From Galaxea fascicularis (Eukaryota; Cnidaria; Anthozoa; Scleractinia; Euphylliidae), in the NCBI GenBank assembly GCA_948470475.1, contig OX419335.1:39651033-39715032 (forward strand): a stretch of 64,000 nt of DNA. The letters run 5' to 3'. Shown piece after piece: positions 11,722 to 22,370 of this stretch. The position numbers and the translations under genes are program-made. The notes under the pieces were generated by a model. That model worked only from the letters and a program-made list of their open reading frames with translations, ran no database searches and had not been told where the DNA came from. Positions within the stretch are counted from its first letter, which is position 1; every line of letters starts with the position of its first letter.

Positions 11722-13167
11722 GTTTTCTGCTTTTCTGTGACAGACTTTTTAGCTTTTCCACTGGTATCCCATTGGGCTCGCGATCACAACATCTTGATGG
11801 CACATGGCATTCACGGTTGTCGTTAAAATACACAAACTTAGCATAACGAGATCTGAATTCCTTTCTATATTTTACCGGTTTCACTAAGGAATCACGTTGA
11901 TCATGTACAGATAACTGCATTGCCTTCTCAAATACCTCGCATTTTTCAAGTACATGATCCGACATTGTGTTGATAAAACTGATAAACTTACCGGCACATT
12001 CATGTAGAACACGCGAAGGTACAAGATTACACATAAAACTAACACACTACACAAACTTGATACAGCTGATAATCCACAATGTAAAGTATACAAAAGAAAT
12101 GAAACACTGGTGACAATAGCCATAAAAGTAAAAACGTTTCTTGCATCTTCGCTTCGATGCGTGGGTTCTTCATCACCCAACATTGACACTTTCCTGTTGC
12201 TATTATTACTACTGCTGTTCGTCTTTGTACCTCTAATCTCATCATCAACGGGTATCTCGTATTCGCCAGCACCTAAGCTGTTCGTGTCAAAGTTTCCACT
12301 CAAGTCAAAGCCTTTGTGCTTTTTTTGTACTCATTGATAGCTCGTTCAGCTCATTTTATCTCATAATATTTTTCACATTTGCTTCGCGGAACAAACCGTT
12401 TCGAAATGTACGCTCACTGTTACGAAAAATATATTATTGCGTGACTCGCGTTACTGTCTGGAAGTGTCTAGAATCTTCTGCATATTTAATTAGTGCTGTG
12501 TCATCGTGATTCAGTAATTCTATTTTAAGCCGTTTTCGTATGTAGCTGTAAATAGTTACTTATTGTAATGTTTCTTTATTTAGTCGAGCCGGAAAGTTCT
12601 AGAATCTTTTGTTGTAAGGTATATAATCCGAACGGTGAAGCTTTAGTTTTTTTCTTAAGAAAGTAAAGAGAAGTAACTTGAGAGCTGAGAGTAGTTGGCG
12701 GAGGCCGTGTTTATTGAAGGTGACAGAGGTCGTTTATACAGTTGGCGGAGGCCGTGTTTATTGAAGTGTGACAGAGGTCGTGTACATTTGGCAGAGGCCG
12801 TGAGTATCGAAGTTTGACGGAGGTCGAGTGTAATTTTACAAGCCTAGAGTGAGCTTATAGTAAAGCCTTGTGTGGAGTTTACTACTTTCGTTTGGAATAA
12901 ATAACCTTGTTGCTGTTCCGACAACCCTGCGTTCTGTTTAGTCTACAAACAACCCACTTCTCACTCATCAACACAATCGCACTCGTAACACTCACCATCA
13001 TCATTTAGTGTGGGTCTACATCGAACGGCGTGTGCAATTGTAAGTGGTTTGACCGTATTGGATACAACACCGTTTGCCATAGCTGTAGACGTATCAACTT
13101 TTTCCTTTGAAAATCCGTCGAGGAATCCACAGTTGCTTTGTGCCTTGCTTTTCAACAGACAAGACAA
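11722..13167 (-). CDS. possible multi-exon membrane protein gene (unrecognised)
   Basis: Three open pieces could be exons. The first starts with Met at 13167 and reads through AMANGVVSNTVKPLTIAHAV to a donor-like GATG|GTGAGT at about 12996. The second (12303 to about 12003) starts MSGNFDTNSLGAGEYEIP and includes a hydrophobic stretch with FTFMAIVTSVSFLLY and VLVLCVILYL, consistent with one or two membrane segments, ending at GTGCCG|GTAAGT. Past that donor, a charged open stretch (about 12000-11722) runs up to the MITE. I do not recognise the family. A solo LTR lies in the presumed first intron. Whether these pieces are one transcript is inference. Confidence 0.3.
12418..12990 (+). mobile_element. 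solo LTR (573 bp), probably Ty3/Gypsy-like
   Basis: It starts TGTTACG and ends CGTAACA, a perfect 7-bp terminal inversion, and is flanked by a perfect 5-bp duplication CTCAC (12413-12417 and 12991-12995). Inside lie a TATA-like TATATAA (12620-12626) and AATAAA (12896-12901) in the order expected for U3-R-U5. No primer-binding site or pol gene follows, so two LTRs have recombined to one. Assignment to Gypsy rests only on the 5-bp duplication and length, so it is tentative. Confidence 0.85.
12695..12833 (+). repeat. three 46-47-bp tandem repeats inside the LTR
   Basis: Units start at TTGGCGG/TTGGCAG (12695, 12742, 12788) and share GAGGCCGTG, TTATTGAAG and GACAGAGGTCG. They lie between the TATA-like box and AATAAA, i.e. 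in the presumed transcribed leader. Confidence 0.75.
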
Positions 13168-13297
13168 GCGTAAACAAAACGTAAACAGGTTTTTACCGGA
13201 TTTTACAGGTTCATCGTTAGCGCCTGCGCAAATACGCCGGAAATGAGGTTTGTAGAGAACAACGAAAAAAAAAAAAGAAAAACGGACGACAGATTTA

Positions 13298-13325
13298 GAC
13301 TCGGGCCTTCCACAGGAAGCCCGAG
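13298..13325. repeat. strong hairpin ACTCGGGC...GCCCGAGT
   Basis: ACTCGGGCCTTCC and GGAAGCCCGAGT arms enclose ACA, pairing with one bulge. It is related in sequence to the hairpin at 11285-11301 in inverted orientation. Confidence 0.6.
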
Positions 13326-13599
13326 TAATTAAAACAGAATGCAGTATGTATAGGTCTATGTATGCTACATGTAAATTAAGTTATGTTCTAATTCACTATG
13401 TTGAAAGAAATGCAAATCATTTTCAACGTGAACATCAAGTAAACCAGACATACAACCAGCAAACAGAAATATGGTTGGATTCTCCCAGGCAGAATCATTA
13501 TAGAAATGACAAAATTATGAAAATGAAATGAAAATAAATGACCAGAAAATAAACTTGAGTAAAAAGACACCATGGAAAAGCTGTGAAAAGCTGATTGTC

Positions 13600-14049
13600 A
13601 GCAGCATATTTCAGCTTGTTGTCATTGTGTCTTCCCTGAAATTGTTCTTTTTGCTGCTAGCAGACTCCATCGCTTTTCTCTACTTTTTTTGTCTTCCGAA
13701 CCTGATGCCGAGTCATCCAACTCATACTCTTTTATGACTAACCAGCCATCTTTACTCCTGTCACCAATTTTAAGTTTCTGCCTCTTGTGGATAACGGGTT
13801 ACTTTTAACAACAAGTCCCTTGACTTCTGAAATAATTGTTAAACTAGAAGTCCAGTGAATTTGGTCAAAAATAGAATCCAACTGGGCATTAAAGGTAAGG
13901 TACAATACCCGCAAAGGCAACAAAATTTTGTCAAATATGTTGTGAGGAGTACTTTGTGGTAAACGGAAGTATTGAACTAAAACTAATGAGTAAAAACTAA
14001 ATTGTCTGAACCAGTTTGGGAACTTAGTTTCATCCACTCTCATTGACAA
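13600..14049 (-). pseudogene. transposon-like protein fragment, acidic tail
   Basis: Minus-strand reading from 14049 gives LDSIFDQIHWTSSLTIISEV and later, in a neighbouring frame, GDRSKDGWLVIKEYELDD followed by an acidic Ser-rich stretch. The change of frame between the two halves near 13760 indicates a frameshift. I have an impression of similar GDRSKDGW..V.EYESDE endings in repeated cnidarian sequences, but I cannot name the family. Confidence 0.3.
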
Positions 14050-14619
14050 CTGGCTTGGTAAGGGTGAAGTAACTTGAGCACCTGCTGTGAGGTACCAATA
14101 ACCTTAAGGCATGTCTTTTCTTCAAAGCCATTCCAGTCACTGCCAAAATTGGCAAACCCATACATGAAACAAAAGACTGCATAATGACAAAAATGCTAAC
14201 TTTTTCTATAAATAAGAATTTCATTTTTGTCCGGAATAAAATCTGATTGTGGAATTTTAAGCAGGAAATATTCAACAAAATGAAAACAAGTAGTTTCTAA
14301 ACAGTTACTCAAAAGAGATATTCAGAGTCCAAATGCTCCAGGTTCATATGTAGGCCCTTCTTGTGCTTTGTTCCTTTCATTCCGGCTCTTTCTGTTGCTG
14401 TGGTGTATCTGGTGATGAATCTTTCAAACAAAACTGGCCAAGATAACTCTCTGTAAAATACTGACATCCTGGAAACGATATGTGCTTGGCTTTTTACTAG
14501 AAAATGCCTTGCTGGTTGTCGGAGAAGAACCTTTGACATCTTGGTGAAGCTTGGCGTCGGAGAAAGCCTGAAATTTTATGCCGCCTAGATTTTTCCCTCG
14601 TAAGCCAGTGTCTTATGTG
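14050..14619. other. no recognisable gene
   Basis: Two minus-strand open stretches (14030-14278 and 14309-14539) have no recognisable motif. They could be further pieces of the fragment on their left. Confidence 0.3.
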
Positions 14620-15899
14620 CAGTGTTACGAGTGCTAATATCTCAGCTGGTTATAAAACAGATCACTCTCTAATTGACATTAAAATAGCCCTTCACTCGAA
14701 GCTTAGAGGTCCAGGTTACTGGAAACTTACCACTTCTTTTCTAACTGACATCGATTATGTTACTCATCAGAGATGTTATTAAGAAAACCCATGAAGAATA
14801 TCAAGATGATGATACCGTAAACAAAGGCTTGCTGTGGGAGATGATGAAACTTAAGATAAGGGAGCAGTCAATAAAGTATGCGACAGCTAAAAAAGTAAAA
14901 ATGTCCAGACATGAACGAGAACTTGAGAAAGAAATTATTTTTTTGCAAAACTTTACTGAATCTAATGTAATAAACCCAAATGAAAAAACAGATCTCTAGC
15001 ACTCTCGAGGCCAGGAAATGGGAATTGGAAAATATTATTGAGTATCGCACCAAAGGGTCAATTTTAAGAGCTAGATGCAGATGTTTTAATGAGGGGAAAA
15101 AATACAAAGTACTTCCTAAACCTGGAAAAACGACATTTTACGTGAAGCGCCATCACCCAGCTAAAAGTAGACGATGAGAACTTTGTTACAACTGATAAAG
15201 AAATTTGAATCGATGTGAGGCCTTCTACAGAAACCTTTATAGTTCAAAGATTGACTCTCCTAATGAAAAGTACGATCATATCTTCTTTGAGGTTTCTACA
15301 GAAAAGAAGCTAAATCAACTAGAACAGGACAGCTGCGAGGGTCTTTTGACGTAAATGGAATGCCTAAAGGCATTAAAAGAAATGGATTCCAATAAAACAC
15401 TGTGCTCAGACTGGTTACCTGCTGAATTTTATAAAATGTTTTGGAATGATATTGCTGACTTTCTTCTTGGCTCAATCAATTATGCTTATCAAGCAGAGCA
15501 GTTATCCGTATGCCAGAAGCGTGGGATCATTTAACTTATCCCGAAAAAAGATACGGAGCCGTACCTCATTCAAAACTGGCGTCCGGTATCTCTGTTAAAT
15601 TGTGACTACAAATTAGCTACTAAAGCTGTTGCTAATCGCCTCAAACTAGTACTTCCTAAACTTATTGATAATGATCAGACCGGCTTCCTAAAAGGTAGAG
15701 TTATCGGAGAGAACAGCAGACTTATTGATAGTGTCATCAACTTTACAGCTGCTAAAAACATTACCGGGCTTCTAGTTTTCCTTGGTTTTGAGAAAGCCTT
15801 TGATACAATAGAGTAGCCTTTCATACATAAGACTTTTCACCACTTTAATTTTGGCCCATCCATTCTAAGATAGATTAAGCTCTTCTGTCATGACATAAG
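14620..15899 (+). pseudogene. L1-like LINE ORF2, first part (endonuclease end to RT)
   Basis: The plus strand encodes the end of an APE-type endonuclease (TDHSLIDIKIALHSKLRGPG, with the SDH-type His), the linker (TKGSILRARCR...NEGKK) and reverse transcriptase pieces: NWRPVSLLNCDYK, NDQTGFLKGR and FEKAFDT. Several frameshifts and stops are present, and the catalytic Asp of RT motif A is replaced: FLGFEKAFD instead of FLDFEKAFD, with GGT at 15784-15786. The frame stops at 15899, where a 6.1-kb transposon is inserted, and resumes at 22025. No intact ORF1 is recognisable upstream. Confidence 0.85.
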
Positions 15900-15914
15900 C
15901 AAGGCTGTGCTCTA

Positions 15915-16651
15915 GGAAAATTTTTAGGGCGCCCTTTGGGCGCCAAACCATGACAAGTAGGTCGCCCAGCCTTCCAGGTTGGTCGCCCCCTAATTAATTA
16001 ATTAATTAATAATTAATATTCCATTTCATGGTTTAATCAGTTAATAATTAACCATGAAAATAATACTCATCGAATTTAGCATTTTACTGTTTTTTTATGG
16101 CATACGCAGTATCTCAGTGATTATTCTTGCCAGCTTACTGACAATAGACTTGACTTGACAGTAAATTTATTTATCACTGTTACAAATATCAAGGAAAATT
16201 TGTCAAGGAAGGTTGATCAGAGGCCACAATTTTTTTTCACCAATGATTACAACATATTTCTCTGGACAAGTTAATAACAGCTTTGGTTGTCTTCTAATCA
16301 ATGTTAATGTAGTCTTTCTTAAAAATAACTCAACAGCACAAAATATACAGAGCAAAACCTGTTATATTAACATTTTAAGAAAGTGTTTAAATGACTTACA
16401 TTGATTTTAAATTCAGACATCTTTTGTATTCAAAGAGTAGATGGATGCATGTACATTACTCAGTCTCTGTCTCAAGCTGGTCTAATACTAGTCATTAATA
16501 ATTATTTATATGTCTCAAAAACAAATATTTCCATGGATCACCTTTCTAATTTAGTGAAAACAAGGCTGAAGGAATTCAACAGTTAACAGAAACTTTGCCA
16601 TAATGCAATACTATTTTACTATAGAGTATTCTGGTTTTTAAAATATTAATC
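15915..16651. other. left noncoding flank of the 6.1-kb element
   Basis: Subterminal GGGCGCCCTTTGGGCGCC palindrome (15927-15944), a TAAT repeat near 15992-16018, then AT-rich DNA without recognised coding sequence. Confidence 0.5.
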
Positions 16652-16864
16652 CAGTAAACTTACATTCTAAAATGCCAAAACGGTCAAACCTCTTAAATCT
16701 ACTGGACACTGCCAGTGAAATTTCATCTGGTACACTTTCATTCTAAAATGCTGAAACACTCTTAAATTTACTAGCCACTGCCAGTGAAATTCATCTAGTA
16801 CACTTACAATCTAAAATGCTGGAACACTTTTAAATTTACTGACCACTGCCAGTGAAATTCATCA
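16652..16864. repeat. three tandem repeats of 77/68/68 bp
   Basis: Units at 16652-16728, 16729-16796 and 16797-16864 share GTACACTT, TCTAAAATGC and CACTGCCAGTGAAATTCATC. Each contains the palindrome CACTGCCAGTG. They lie downstream of the transposase gene (minus strand) inside the 6.1-kb element and could be protein-binding iterons or 3' UTR repeats. Confidence 0.8.
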
Positions 16865-16954
16865 GTGTTTGTTTCTACAAACAAGTTACATACAAATTCT
16901 TATAAATGTTCTGTTGCACAATGACCTAATAGCTCATAAACACATAAGCTTTCA

Positions 16955-17118
16955 GGAACTTTCCTTCTTTGGAAGACCAGCCCAAATTCTTGCCTCAGGA
17001 TGGGTCTCTACCCATTGTTCTCTTCGAGGTCGAATGCTTGAAGTGCGGAACTTGCTAACAGCCTTTGAAAGGAGGCCAGAGTTGACAAATTCCTGGGGCT
17101 GTCGCGCTCCCAACTCTG
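16955..17118 (-). CDS. possible last exon of the minus-strand transposon gene
   Basis: A 54-codon open frame follows an acceptor-like CTTACAG (about 17119). It begins LGARQPQEFVNSGLLSKAV, includes REEQWVETHPEARIWAG and ends in TGA. It lies downstream of the hAT transposase in the same direction. No convincing matching donor is seen at the transposase end, and I do not recognise the sequence. Confidence 0.25.
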
Positions 17119-17502
17119 TAAGTGGTTAGGGTCAGGATACGCTGCTTTAACCAAGTGCCACAATTCTTACATTTACTGCGGTTTATTAAACAATCTCGCT
17201 GACAATATTTGCTCTCATGACACGTGGTGGGAAAACTACAATCACAATAATCGAATACACAATCAGCTACAGAGAAAAGACTAAGGAAAACGAAACGAAA
17301 ATAATTACTTACACTGTCCACCTCCTAGCTCGATTTGGTAAGAAAGATCTGGATAATTACTTCACTGAGAATAGACGATAATCATACTCCTAAAACAAGT
17401 CTCTGTGGCGTGGCCAAGTGAAGGCTCGGATTACGCGTAAAATCTTTTTGTTAGTAGGTTAGTAATTAATTAAATGATACAACGGAAATGGCGTGACTTG
17501 CG

Positions 17503-19374
17503 TTACAGGGGCCTCTGGGCTTTTGGGATCAGATGGTACTTAATTGAGATTCTGAGGATGTCATCCAAGTTTTCCTGGCTCATGCTTGACCTCAAAAGCG
17601 TCTTGACCCGGTTCATGCTGCTGAAACCTCTTTCCACTACAGCTGTTGACAAAGGCCAGGTAAGAACAATTTCTGCGAGTAACAGGAAATTATGGCACTG
17701 ACTTGCGAGGCTTTTAAAGATTGATGCAAACACTTCTTCTGAACTTCTCCCAATCAAGTGAAGATTGACATGACTTTTTACCGTTGACCATTCTCTATCA
17801 ATTTCTGTAAGCTCGCACCCAGCTCTCAACAAATGATCTTTGTAGTGATCTGCCAGCACTTGCACTTCTTCTTCGCCATATGTGGACAGCTTCATCTCAT
17901 CTTTTGGCCAGATGTCTGGATCCAGTACCGCCGCAGCTTTAAGAACAGGGTCATTCTCTAAGTAGGCAAACCTTTCCTGCACATTCTGGAGAACATCATC
18001 CAAAACTCTCTGCTTTTTTGTTTCGAACTCTTCAAGATCATGATCACTCGCGACAATGAGGATCTCATTGAAGGTTTCAATTCCCTCCATCTGCTGCAGG
18101 AAAAGTTGAAGTCTTGGGCCATTCGTCTTTTTCATTTTCATTAATCTCAGTCGGAAATTGTTCACTGCTGCCATTGCTCGTGTGACAGTGGTAAAGTCAG
18201 CTTGAAACACTTTGCTTAGGTGTGCTGCCTCCTCCATGATGTCCCAAGTCAGGTGTGCAAACAACAGGCCCTTCAGAGATGTCAAGAACTTTGCAGAAAA
18301 TGTAGCTCTGCCCTGTCTTCCAGCTGACCCGACTCTGCCCTCCTTGGTGTTTTCAGAATGCATAACAAGCACTTTGTAGCCATCAAAGACGAGTTTCAAG
18401 GCTGTTTGCAGATGCGGAAGCCACCGAGCTCCCAAGACGTTGAGTGGCCTTGATACTTTCTCTTCCAGGGCTTCTGCAAGATTTCTCAATTCTCTCAGAG
18501 CTTTTGCACTGTAATGATATTCTTTGTACAAGCTCTGGAGTGTTTCTCTAAGTTTTATGAAGTCATCATAGTGCTCTAAGGACTTGACAACAGCAAGCTC
18601 TACTTTGTGAGCACCACACCAGAACTCCTTGAAGTAGTTTGTTGATGGATCTTGTTGAAGTCGACCCCAAACTCCACTTTTAGCACCCGTCATTACAGCA
18701 CATCCATCACTACCAAATGCAGTCAGTCTTTCCTTCCATTCTCTGTCTGCCATTCCTGTTGTTTGCGATACTCAAGTGCTTATAGCCTCCAGGATATCTG
18801 AACCACACCCTGACTTTGGCTCTTGAATTGCTAGATACTCACTAACTGGTTTGCCAAGTTTGCAATCAAGGTAACGCACGTAGACAAGGACTTCTTCCAA
18901 GATACCAAAATCAGTTCCACCATCTCCCATCACTGAAATGAAGTTGCTCTCTCTCAATTTCACTCCAGTCTCCTCTTTTATTACGTCACTTATGTGGTGT
19001 AAAAATTCAGTACAGGCACTTGTGGTGTACGTTTTGCCAAGGTCAGCTCCATTGAGGTTTTGAAGAGCACAGAATGTTTCATAATCATCAAAAGGCCTTT
19101 CAATTGCTGCAATGGTAAGTGCTGTCAAAATCTTCTTTTCCAATTGAGGATCCTTGGCACTAATCAATTTGTTTAGAGATTTGACAAGCGGTCTTTCTTG
19201 TGGCTTTTGGCGTGCCTTCAGAGATTCAACACAGCTTCCATGTGCTTGACTTTTATCATGCTTCTTTAGAGTTTCTCTTGAATATTCTGCTTCCACACTT
19301 CTTAGAAATGTCATTAACTGATGATGACTGCGAATGCTGGGAACACACACTGCAGTACATAGAGTAGACTTCAC
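17503..19374 (-). pseudogene. hAT-family transposase (ZNF862-like), catalytic and dimerisation regions
   Basis: The frame runs from the finger's His part (TLKKHDKSQAH) at 19374 to a stop at 17503. It has an RNase H-like start (FISVMGDGGTDFG, then LTAFGSDGCAVMTG), a CGAHKVELAVVKS segment typical of the insertion region, and a C-terminal hAT dimerisation motif (LSTAVVERGFSSMNR...LDDILRI). hAT transposases cut and paste DNA in the nucleus as multimers. An in-frame TGA (18774-18772) splits an otherwise continuous frame of about 620 codons. Upstream, a frameshift separates it from the N-terminal finger. Animal ZNF862-like proteins share this architecture, so a domesticated origin is possible, but the terminal repeats favour a transposon. 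Confidence 0.8.
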
Positions 19375-19849
19375 AGGTTGGCGGTTGTGCTTGAGGGTAT
19401 GGATACATTAAATCATACTGCACATTGGAGGAAAGGCACCGCGTGTTCACTCTCAACCACGGAAATGAGGCAAGCCAATTCCACTGGAACTTTCGCACTC
19501 TTTTTTCTTCATAGTTTGACTTCTTTTTCTCAGAGGATTTTGAACCTTCTGCTGTAGTAACAAACTCTTCTTTTTTTGGGCGGTAACCAGTTTGCTCTTC
19601 CTCAGAACCACTCATAGTGCTGGGCGAATCTTCTTTCTTTGGTTTCTTTAACGAACTTGCCTTGCTTCGAAAACCAAACTGTTCTAAACACCCTCTCTTT
19701 ATGCCATTGTTGGTACCTTTGTCATCTGTTTTTGAAGTTTTCACTTTGCGTATCTCCCCAGAAACTGGAGGTGGCATTGCTTTCTTCTTGAGGTTTCCCG
19801 CTTGTGTTGTCTGCTCGATCGTGTTTTGACCTGTATCATTTCTTGGAAC
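19256..19849 (-). pseudogene. linker and TTF-type zinc finger, N-terminal part of the hAT protein
   Basis: After the OTU-like domain the minus-strand frame contains a Lys/Ser-rich linker, then RVRKFQWNWLASFPWL, the usual lead-in of TTF-finger hAT proteins, then MYCSVC with the first Cys pair. The matching His pair (KKHDKSQAH) is in a different frame at about 19270-19240, so a 1-nt shift lies between, near 19300. The finger is expected to bind the transposon ends. Confidence 0.65.
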
Positions 19850-20537
19850 GGAGAACAGGGGAACAAAGTGACTTGGCTCAAACCACGCACCAGGTCTATC
19901 ATCACTTCCTTCCCTTGTCCATAGCAAGAAAACTGTTTCTGACGAGAATGTTGCCATTCTAGGATAGACAAATCCCATGCACAAAATCGCTTGTCCATGA
20001 CGGGCAGTTGGGGTAGGAGGAGAATACTGGCCTAGCTAAAACAGCGGATAAAGCGGACACTTGGAAATATCCACTCCATTCTTTTGGCTTGCTGGCAGTG
20101 CGTGCCTCTGAGAAGATAGCCAATTCCCTGTTTTGAGTACTGTCATGGAAAATGTCGTTGCCGCGTCTCGTTAGGCACAGGGAAAACACTGTATTGGGAT
20201 GCCGACCACCAGAAGGAAAATAAATAAATTTGGGATGCTGTGCGTAGAAGCTGACATTGATGGCGAGTTCAAGAGCAACAAGTAATCGCAGCAGAATAGC
20301 ATATGATTCATCACCCACTAAAGCCAATGATACCGCATTATATAAGCAGTCTCCGTTCCCTGTGGTTTTCACTGCTTTATAGATTTTGTCTGCAGAAGAA
20401 GGAAGGTCTTCAGGAATAAGAGCATTCAACAGTTTATCTTCTTCAAGACCCAAGTGGGAGTTACATTCCCGGCTATGAATAAATTGTTTCTGGTTTTCGT
20501 ATTCTCTCAAGAGTACTAAGGTATCCCCTAAACTCAT
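19850..20537 (-). pseudogene. OTU-like cysteine protease domain (vertnin-like)
   Basis: From Met at 20537 the protein reads to TGNGDCLYNAVSLAL, the OTU nucleophile block with catalytic Cys, then a helical LLRLLVALELAINV segment. The second half (FLLWTREG ... WFEPSHFVPLF) carries the His block with His codon at 19870-19868, but in another frame; the shift lies at about 19960-20000. OTU enzymes remove ubiquitin. Vertnin and many transposon proteins carry the same fold. It overlaps and directly precedes the finger and transposase, suggesting one ancestral OTU-finger-hAT polyprotein. An alternative is two exons joined by an intron; I see no clean splice pair there. Confidence 0.6.
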
Positions 20538-20539
20538 CT

Positions 20540-22009
20540 TCCGGTTTTCCTTTTACTATCTGGCAGTCAAGAATCTCGTACAACGCACGAAGATCGTGGT
20601 CCATCTCCTAAATACTCCTTTCTCACATCGTTGGCGAACTACACGTGCGTCGTTCCACAGACCGAGGGGAACATAAATTATGCCGATTAAAAGTAAGAAC
20701 TCCAGCATGGTGTCATACGATTTCGCGCCAAAATGACACAAAAAAAAAATCCTCTCATTCAGAGACTTTGATTCATGCATAAACTTCCAAATTTATCCAG
20801 CTTTCATTAAAAAAAGTAAGGGTAAATCGGGAAGCCTTCATTATTGCAACTTACTATTTGCAAGAAAGTTAAAAATTTTCAGAAAGTAGACGAACCCATT
20901 GATAGGATGTTTAATTAAAACTTGAGTGTAGGTCATCCGGCCGAGGGAACCATTGCTGAATGACAATCTTTACTTATCCGTGACATTTCGAAAGAGTAGT
21001 GTTGTATACTTTTTACAGTTCCCGGGAACCTGCATAATTGCCAAACAGTTTCATCTTAAATCTGTCTCGTTCAATATTCACTTCACTGGGCACGGGCGGC
21101 GAAGCGAGTTACTAAATTTAGCAATCACGTACTCTATTTTAGCGAACTTGTGTGAAATCATGAAATCCTGTTATAAATTAATCACATACGTGTTAAAACC
21201 GCTTAGAAATTTCTTTCAAGACCACTGAAATAGGTTTCAAAACAAAAGGATTCTTATTTTAAACTTTCGTTTTCGCCAAATTTTGATCGAATGATCACAA
21301 TTGCGAGCAAGTCGCCAAATATGGTGCTGATAAACATCTTGAATGCCTCGGATAAAATAAACAAAAATTTGCCTAAAGGACGGTTTCGTTTTATTAATCA
21401 CGGGCTCCACTGTGGAAACTGTTGAAACACAAAAATGAAACGTAAGCATCAACCACTTCATTAGAAAAATTAGATATTCAGCGCATGCTTGTGCAAAAAT
21501 GGTACAGTTTGACTGTTTCTCACGGGCAGGGACAATAATTTTTCGTGCTAAATCATGTGGAACAATATTACATAACACTGACGTGACAACTTGATTATTT
21601 TTTAGTTCTGCAAATATCATCAAATTAGCGAGTAAAATTATAAAATGTCAGTTACAATCAGTTGCTCGCTTTAAGACACGAAAGCTGGGCCATGTACTAT
21701 TTTAAAAAACAGGAAGAGGAACCACCGAAGCGAAACAAGACCCATGACCTAAATGTGCGTCTAATATGATACAGATCACACAGGCTATTGAATTGCACTG
21801 CGCTTTCAGCACTTTTGTTTTTCGGGCTAACGGGAGCGCGGGAGCAAGAGGAAGTTTCTTTTTGTTCGTTCCGTTCCGTTTCAATACGTTCGCTGGTTTC
21901 GTGTCGGGTTTTCACACAAGTTGAAATCTAGGCGCCCGGACGGGCGACCGCTTTTCTTTTTCAGTCGCCCGAGACCAAATGTTAGTCGCCTGAGGCGAGC
22001 GGGCGCCGT
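20540..22009. other. right flank of the 6.1-kb element, mostly noncoding
   Basis: An upstream open stretch on the minus strand (to about 20600) is in a different frame and may be 5' coding or leader. From 20800 to 21900 I recognise no protein. The last 120 bp are rich in GCGCC, CGCCCG and TCGCC words that mirror the left end. Confidence 0.45.
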
Positions 22010-22024
22010 TAGAGCACAGCCTTG

Positions 22025-22370
22025 CATAGAAAGCTGTATCTTGAACAATGGCTGGTCTAGTAATCTTTTCAAGTGAGAAAGAGTGGTTAGGCAAGGTTGC
22101 CCACTGTCACCTTACTTGTTCATTCTATGTGCAGAAGTTCTTGCTGACGCAATAAGAAATATTAAAGGCATATTAGTTGACGAACATGAAATTAAAATTA
22201 GTCTATATGCAGACATACAACTCTAATTTTAGATGGATCTAGGGCATCCTTCCAAAATTCGCTGCAGATATTAGAGTTTTTTAGAGTGATATCCGGCCTA
22301 CGACTAAATTATAAAAAGACAGAACTGCTGTGGATTGGCGCAAAAGCAGGAAGCGCAGAAAAACTGTGCC
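22025..22370 (+). pseudogene. L1-like LINE ORF2, second part (RT palm)
   Basis: Resumes the frame interrupted at 15899: ESCILNNGWSSN, then [20 protein letters not shown] (RT motif B region), KISLYAD (motif C, followed by a frameshift) and GLRLNYKKTELLWIGAKAG. Sequence is lost to a second insertion at about 22371. Confidence 0.85.

Larger units (their letters stand above)
15900..22024 (-). mobile_element. 6.1-kb TIR element with OTU, TTF-finger and hAT transposase
   Basis: It starts CAAGGCTGTGCTCTA (15900-15914) and ends with the exact complement (22010-22024). Subterminal GGGCGCC/GCGCCC and TCGCCC words occur at both ends. It interrupts an L1-like LINE whose protein frame resumes immediately on the right (DIESCILNNGW across the junction). 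Cargo on the minus strand comprises an OTU-like domain (20537-19850), a TTF-type finger (about 19490-19256) and a hAT transposase (19374-17503), all broken. The rest is noncoding. A 102-bp MITE with the same ends lies at 4555. The target duplication is unclear: at most CATA or ATA, not the 8 bp usual for hAT. Confidence 0.85.

Noticed and set aside
11285..13325. 2.04-kb transposon bounded by ACTCGGGC hairpins
   Set aside because: Only 10 bases match between the ends and no target duplication is visible; kept as separate hairpins.
17474..17701. Plus-strand open frame over the hAT C-terminus
   Set aside because: Antisense shadow of the dimerisation domain.
15900..22024. Domesticated host ZNF862-like gene
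   Set aside because: Perfect terminal repeats, insertion into a LINE and a matching MITE favour a transposon.
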